The notes under the pieces: model-generated
What the model was told of the DNA's origin: nothing
The model's input: only the letters and a program-made list of their open reading frames with translations
The model's database searches: none
Assembly (NCBI GenBank): GCA_964386915.1
Contig: CAYLUQ010000012.1
Span: 1-64,000 of the forward strand
Direction: 5' to 3'
DNA from: JADHMP01 sp964386915
GTDB taxonomy: Bacteria > Bacteroidota > Bacteroidia > Flavobacteriales > Flavobacteriaceae
DNA: 64,000 nucleotides
Program-made: the position numbers and the translations under genes
Shown: one piece after another, positions 61,403 to 64,000 of the stretch
Layout: each line of letters begins with the position of its first letter
Numbering within the stretch: the stretch's first letter is position 1

Positions 61403-62434
61403 ATGCAACTGTATAACAAATTAAGTGCGAAAGAGCGCGCACACCTCATAGAAACAGCCGGAGAAGAACGGCTCACGCTCTCTTTTTATCAATACACCAA
61501 TTTAGGGAACCCCCAACTCTTTAGAGACTATTTGTTTCTCCACTGGGATTCCCTACAAGTTTTGGGCAGAATTTATGTTGCTCATGAAGGAATCAACGCT
61601 CAGCTTTCTGTTCCTGCCCCTCAATTTGAGGCCTTTAAAACCCATTTGGATTCGATATCCTTTTTGCAAAATGTTCGGCTCAACATTGCCATTGAACAAG
61701 ACAATAAGTCGTTTTTAAAACTCAAAATAAAAGTGCGGCACAAAATAGTGGCCGATGGTTTGAACGACAATAGTTTTGATGTGACTCAAAAAGGTCAACA
61801 CCTCAACGCCAAAAAATTTAATGCTATGCTAGAGGACCCCAACACGGTTTGTGTGGACATGCGCAACCATTATGAAAGCGAAATAGGTCATTTTAAAGGA
61901 GCTGTAACACCAGATGTGGACACCTTTAGAGCGTCTTTGCCGATTATAGAAAAAGAACTCTCAGCTCACAAAGAAGACAAAAACTTGTTGATGTATTGCA
62001 CCGGGGGCATCCGATGTGAAAAGGCCAGTGCCTATTTTAAACACAAAGGATTTCAGAAGGTATTTCAATTAGAAGGAGGCATTATAGAATATGCACGACA
62101 GGTGCGCGAAAAAGGACTTGAAAACAAATTTTTAGGTAAAAACTTTGTGTTTGATGAGCGTCGAGCAGAGCAGATATCGGAGGATATCATTGCCCATTGT
62201 CATCAATGTGGCGCCCCTTGTGACACCCACGTGAATTGCGCCAATGAAGCATGCCATTTATTATTTATTCAATGTGAAAATTGTGCAGAAAAAATGGAAC
62301 AATGCTGTTCGACAACTTGCCAAGACACTATTCATTTACCCTTAGAAAAACAAAAAGCTTTGCGTAAAGGCAAACACAACAGTAACAAAATATTTAAAAA
62401 AGGGCGCTCTACTGTTCTAAAATTTAAACACTAA
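61403..62434 (+). CDS. trhO: tRNA uridine(34) hydroxylase TrhO (rhodanese domain)
   Basis: This 343-residue protein makes 5-hydroxyuridine at the tRNA wobble position using oxygen. It has the YceA N-terminal domain with IYVAHEGINAQLSVP (about residues 57-71), and a rhodanese domain with VCVDMRNHYESEIGHFKGA and the active-site loop MYCTGGIRCEKA (Cys199). A C-terminal cysteine-rich tail (CHQCGAPCDTHVNC, CENC, CCSTTC) follows and may bind metal. Strong promoter upstream. Confidence 0.94.
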   Translation: MQLYNKLSAKERAHLIETAGEERLTLSFYQYTNLGNPQLFRDYLFLHWDSLQVLGRIYVAHEGINAQLSVPAPQFEAFKTHLDSISFLQNVRLNIAIEQDNKSFLKLKIKVRHKIVADGLNDNSFDVTQKGQHLNAKKFNAMLEDPNTVCVDMRNHYESEIGHFKGAVTPDVDTFRASLPIIEKELSAHKEDKNLLMYCTGGIRCEKASAYFKHKGFQKVFQLEGGIIEYARQVREKGLENKFLGKNFVFDERRAEQISEDIIAHCHQCGAPCDTHVNCANEACHLLFIQCENCAEKMEQCCSTTCQDTIHLPLEKQKALRKGKHNSNKIFKKGRSTVLKFKH

Positions 62435-62499
62435 TTTAAGATTAGGCAAGGCAAGGGTTGTTTTAAATCCACGTATCTTTATGCCAACAATAGTTTCAC

Positions 62500-63660
62500 A
62501 TGAGTTGTAGTCAATGCACATCAAAGGGCGGTACACCAAGAGGTTGCAAAAGCAACGGCACTTGTGGGAGCGATTCCTGTAACAAACTCACCGTTTTTGA
62601 TTGGCTCTCTAACATGCAATTGCCTGCCGGGCAAAAACCACAACCCTTTGTTGAGGTACGATTTAAAAACAGTCGCAAAGCCTTCTATCGGCTTCCCAAA
62701 AATTTAAATCCTGCTGTAGGAAGCATGGTCATTACCGAAGAAGCCCAAGGCTATGATGTTGGCATGATTACCTTGACAGGGCCGTTGGTGACCCTGCAAA
62801 TGAAGCGGAAAAAAAAGTTAGCCAGTCCAGAAGCGATTGGCACAATTTCTCGCTTGGCCAATGATGATGAGCTAGCTATTTGGAAAGAAGCACGAGCCCG
62901 AGAAGGGGCTGTTCAAAAGCAAGCTAGAGAAATAGCTTTGCGCCTTTCCTTAGAAATGAAACTATCTGATGTAGAATTTCAAGGTGACGGCAAAAAAGCA
63001 ACCTTCTATTACACCGCCGAAAAACGAGTAGATTTTAGACAATTGATCAAAGATTTGGCTCACGCTTTTTCCATTCGTATTGAAATGCGCCAAATTGGGT
63101 TGCGTGAAGAAGCCTCCCGCTTAGGTGGCATTGGTTCTTGTGGCAGAGAGTTGTGTTGCTCTACTTGGCTGACCGATTTCAGATCGGTTTCAACCGGAGC
63201 GGCTCGCTATCAACAGCTGTCCCTCAACCCCATTAAGTTAGCCGGGCAATGTGGAAAACTGAAGTGCTGTTTGAATTATGAGCTGGATGCTTATCGAAAT
63301 GCACTGAAAAAGTTTCCAAAACCCGAACTGAAATTACACACTCAAAAAGGGGTGGCCATATTTCAAAAAATGGATATTTTTAAGGAATTACTTTGGTATA
63401 GCTATAAAGATGATTGGATCACCTGGCACAAATTGGCGCTGCAAGATGTGTTGCAAATTATAGAACACAACAAAGCCAAAATTCCAGTTGCCAGTTTGGA
63501 AGATTTTGCCAATGAAACCGTAGATGAAAATCCTCAAGCCTTATTTGAAAATGCCGTGGGTCAAGACAGCCTCACCCGATTTGATCACACTCATAAAAGA
63601 AACAAAAGACGTCCACAAAGACGAAAAAATAACCGCAGAAAAAAAAGAGATAATGCCTAG
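62500..63660 (+). CDS. ricT: PSP1-family protein RicT (YaaT)
   Basis: This 386-residue cytoplasmic protein has a PSP1 domain (about residues 45-230) and the conserved cysteines of the Ric complex (GSCGRELCCSTWL and AGQCGKLKCCLNYEL near 205-260). In Bacillus, RicT with RicA and RicF carries iron-sulfur clusters and acts in RNA processing. A cysteine-rich N-terminus (CSQCTSKGG, CGSDSC) and a very basic C-terminal tail (about 360-386) frame the domain. It overlaps gldH by 8 nt, a common pairing in this group. Confidence 0.9.
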   Translation: MSCSQCTSKGGTPRGCKSNGTCGSDSCNKLTVFDWLSNMQLPAGQKPQPFVEVRFKNSRKAFYRLPKNLNPAVGSMVITEEAQGYDVGMITLTGPLVTLQMKRKKKLASPEAIGTISRLANDDELAIWKEARAREGAVQKQAREIALRLSLEMKLSDVEFQGDGKKATFYYTAEKRVDFRQLIKDLAHAFSIRIEMRQIGLREEASRLGGIGSCGRELCCSTWLTDFRSVSTGAARYQQLSLNPIKLAGQCGKLKCCLNYELDAYRNALKKFPKPELKLHTQKGVAIFQKMDIFKELLWYSYKDDWITWHKLALQDVLQIIEHNKAKIPVASLEDFANETVDENPQALFENAVGQDSLTRFDHTHKRNKRRPQRRKNNRRKKRDNA

Positions 63661-64000
63661 AAGTTTTTTGTGGCTAACCTTGTTGTTTGTAGGCTGCGTG
63701 TCTAGTCCCTATCCAATTGAATACAAAACACTTGACGGAAATTGGGCTAGCAGTCAAACCCTTTCTTTTGCCTTAGAAGAAGGATTGCTAGAAACTCCTC
63801 ACCACCTCTATTTTCATGTTCGCAATACCGATGCTTATGCTTTTAGCAATATTTTTTTAATTGCACGTTTAAAAGACAGCACATCAGTTTTGGTGACCGA
63901 CACTTTAGAATATGCCATGGCTACCTCTGAGGGAGCATGGATAGGAAAAGGATTTGGAGAAGTGAAAGAAAGTGTACTGTGGTGGAAAGAAAACCTTGCC
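63653..64000 (+). CDS. gldH: Gliding motility lipoprotein GldH, cut by window end
   Basis: The first 116 residues are present. A lipoprotein signal (LLFVGC, Cys15) is followed by text typical of GldH: SLFYFHVRN-like strand HHLYFHVRNTDAYAFSN, LVTDTLEYAMATSEGAWIG and the KGFGEVKES segment. GldH is a membrane lipoprotein needed for gliding and chitin use in Flavobacterium johnsoniae. The ATG at 63653 overlaps the ricT stop by 8 nt. The C-terminus lies outside the window. Confidence 0.85.
   Translation, partial: MPRSFLWLTLLFVGCVSSPYPIEYKTLDGNWASSQTLSFALEEGLLETPHHLYFHVRNTDAYAFSNIFLIARLKDSTSVLVTDTLEYAMATSEGAWIGKGFGEVKESVLWWKENLA

Noticed and set aside
1..64000. CRISPR arrays, insertion sequences, prophage or defence genes
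   Set aside because: No spaced direct repeats, transposase, integrase or known defence proteins were seen on either strand.

Overview
The window looks like chromosome from a marine-type member of the Flavobacteriales (Bacteroidetes) with a compact genome. The support is family content: type IX secretion and gliding lipoproteins (PorW/SprE, GldH), several Bacteroidetes-restricted DUF families, an HU-SPOR fusion protein, a glutamine-type GlnRS beside GltX, and an F1Fo operon without atpD and atpC. The promoters agree: many genes have the Bacteroidetes -7 element TAnnTTTG within about 3-33 nt of the start codon. That element also decides several starts (GTG for the DUF2452 gene and dusB, TTG for ybeY and folB).

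Layout. 1-4.4 kb: a tRNA-Met fragment, a small membrane protein, DUF2452, rbfA with an FtsX-type permease, dusB, and a MauE/thioredoxin-like pair that looks like one gene split by a frameshift. 4.5-16 kb: lepA, an M81 peptidase, a long SulP transporter, an SMP-30 protein, a metallo-beta-lactamase fold enzyme, an S8 and an M1 peptidase, then rnpA. 16-20.4 kb: elaA and rpiB, the largest gene-free gap (about 0.5 kb, AT-rich), rnr, a head-GIN protein and tRNA-Cys. 20.4-29.3 kb: folB, glnS, an SPFH protein, gltX, ybeY, mnmG, a methyltransferase and holB. A perfect parS palindrome fills the whole gap after mnmG and a 14/16 match lies just before mnmG, which suggests proximity to the replication origin. 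29.4-41.5 kb: pgk, DUF4837, tatA, an M23 peptidase, a GH3-type adenylating enzyme, two cell-surface glycan enzymes, purD, DUF6341/DUF6427/DUF4254 families, a family 9 glycosyltransferase and a flavin/[2Fe-2S] reductase.

41.6-50 kb: porW/sprE, bactofilin, two small membrane proteins and atpB-E-F-H-A-G run in one direction. 50-51.5 kb is a decay island: a frameshifted end of a TonB-dependent receptor joined to an orphan ORF with a C-terminal chitin-binding-like module. 51.5-64 kb: dut, DUF4292, an EnvC-like protein, an HU-SPOR protein, dprA, trpS, a PlsC-like acyltransferase, pabC/pabB, recA, a PNPOx-like protein, trhO, ricT and the start of gldH.

Most genes are housekeeping: translation and tRNA modification, energy, folate, recombination and cell envelope. 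Packing is extreme. Eight of ten convergent coding pairs overlap at their 3' ends, so few classical terminators fit. No CRISPR array, insertion sequence, prophage or defence locus was seen. The least explained items are the parS pair around mnmG, the C-terminal extension of SulP, the missing canonical start of rnpA, the split MauE gene, and the receptor/chitin-binding remnant.
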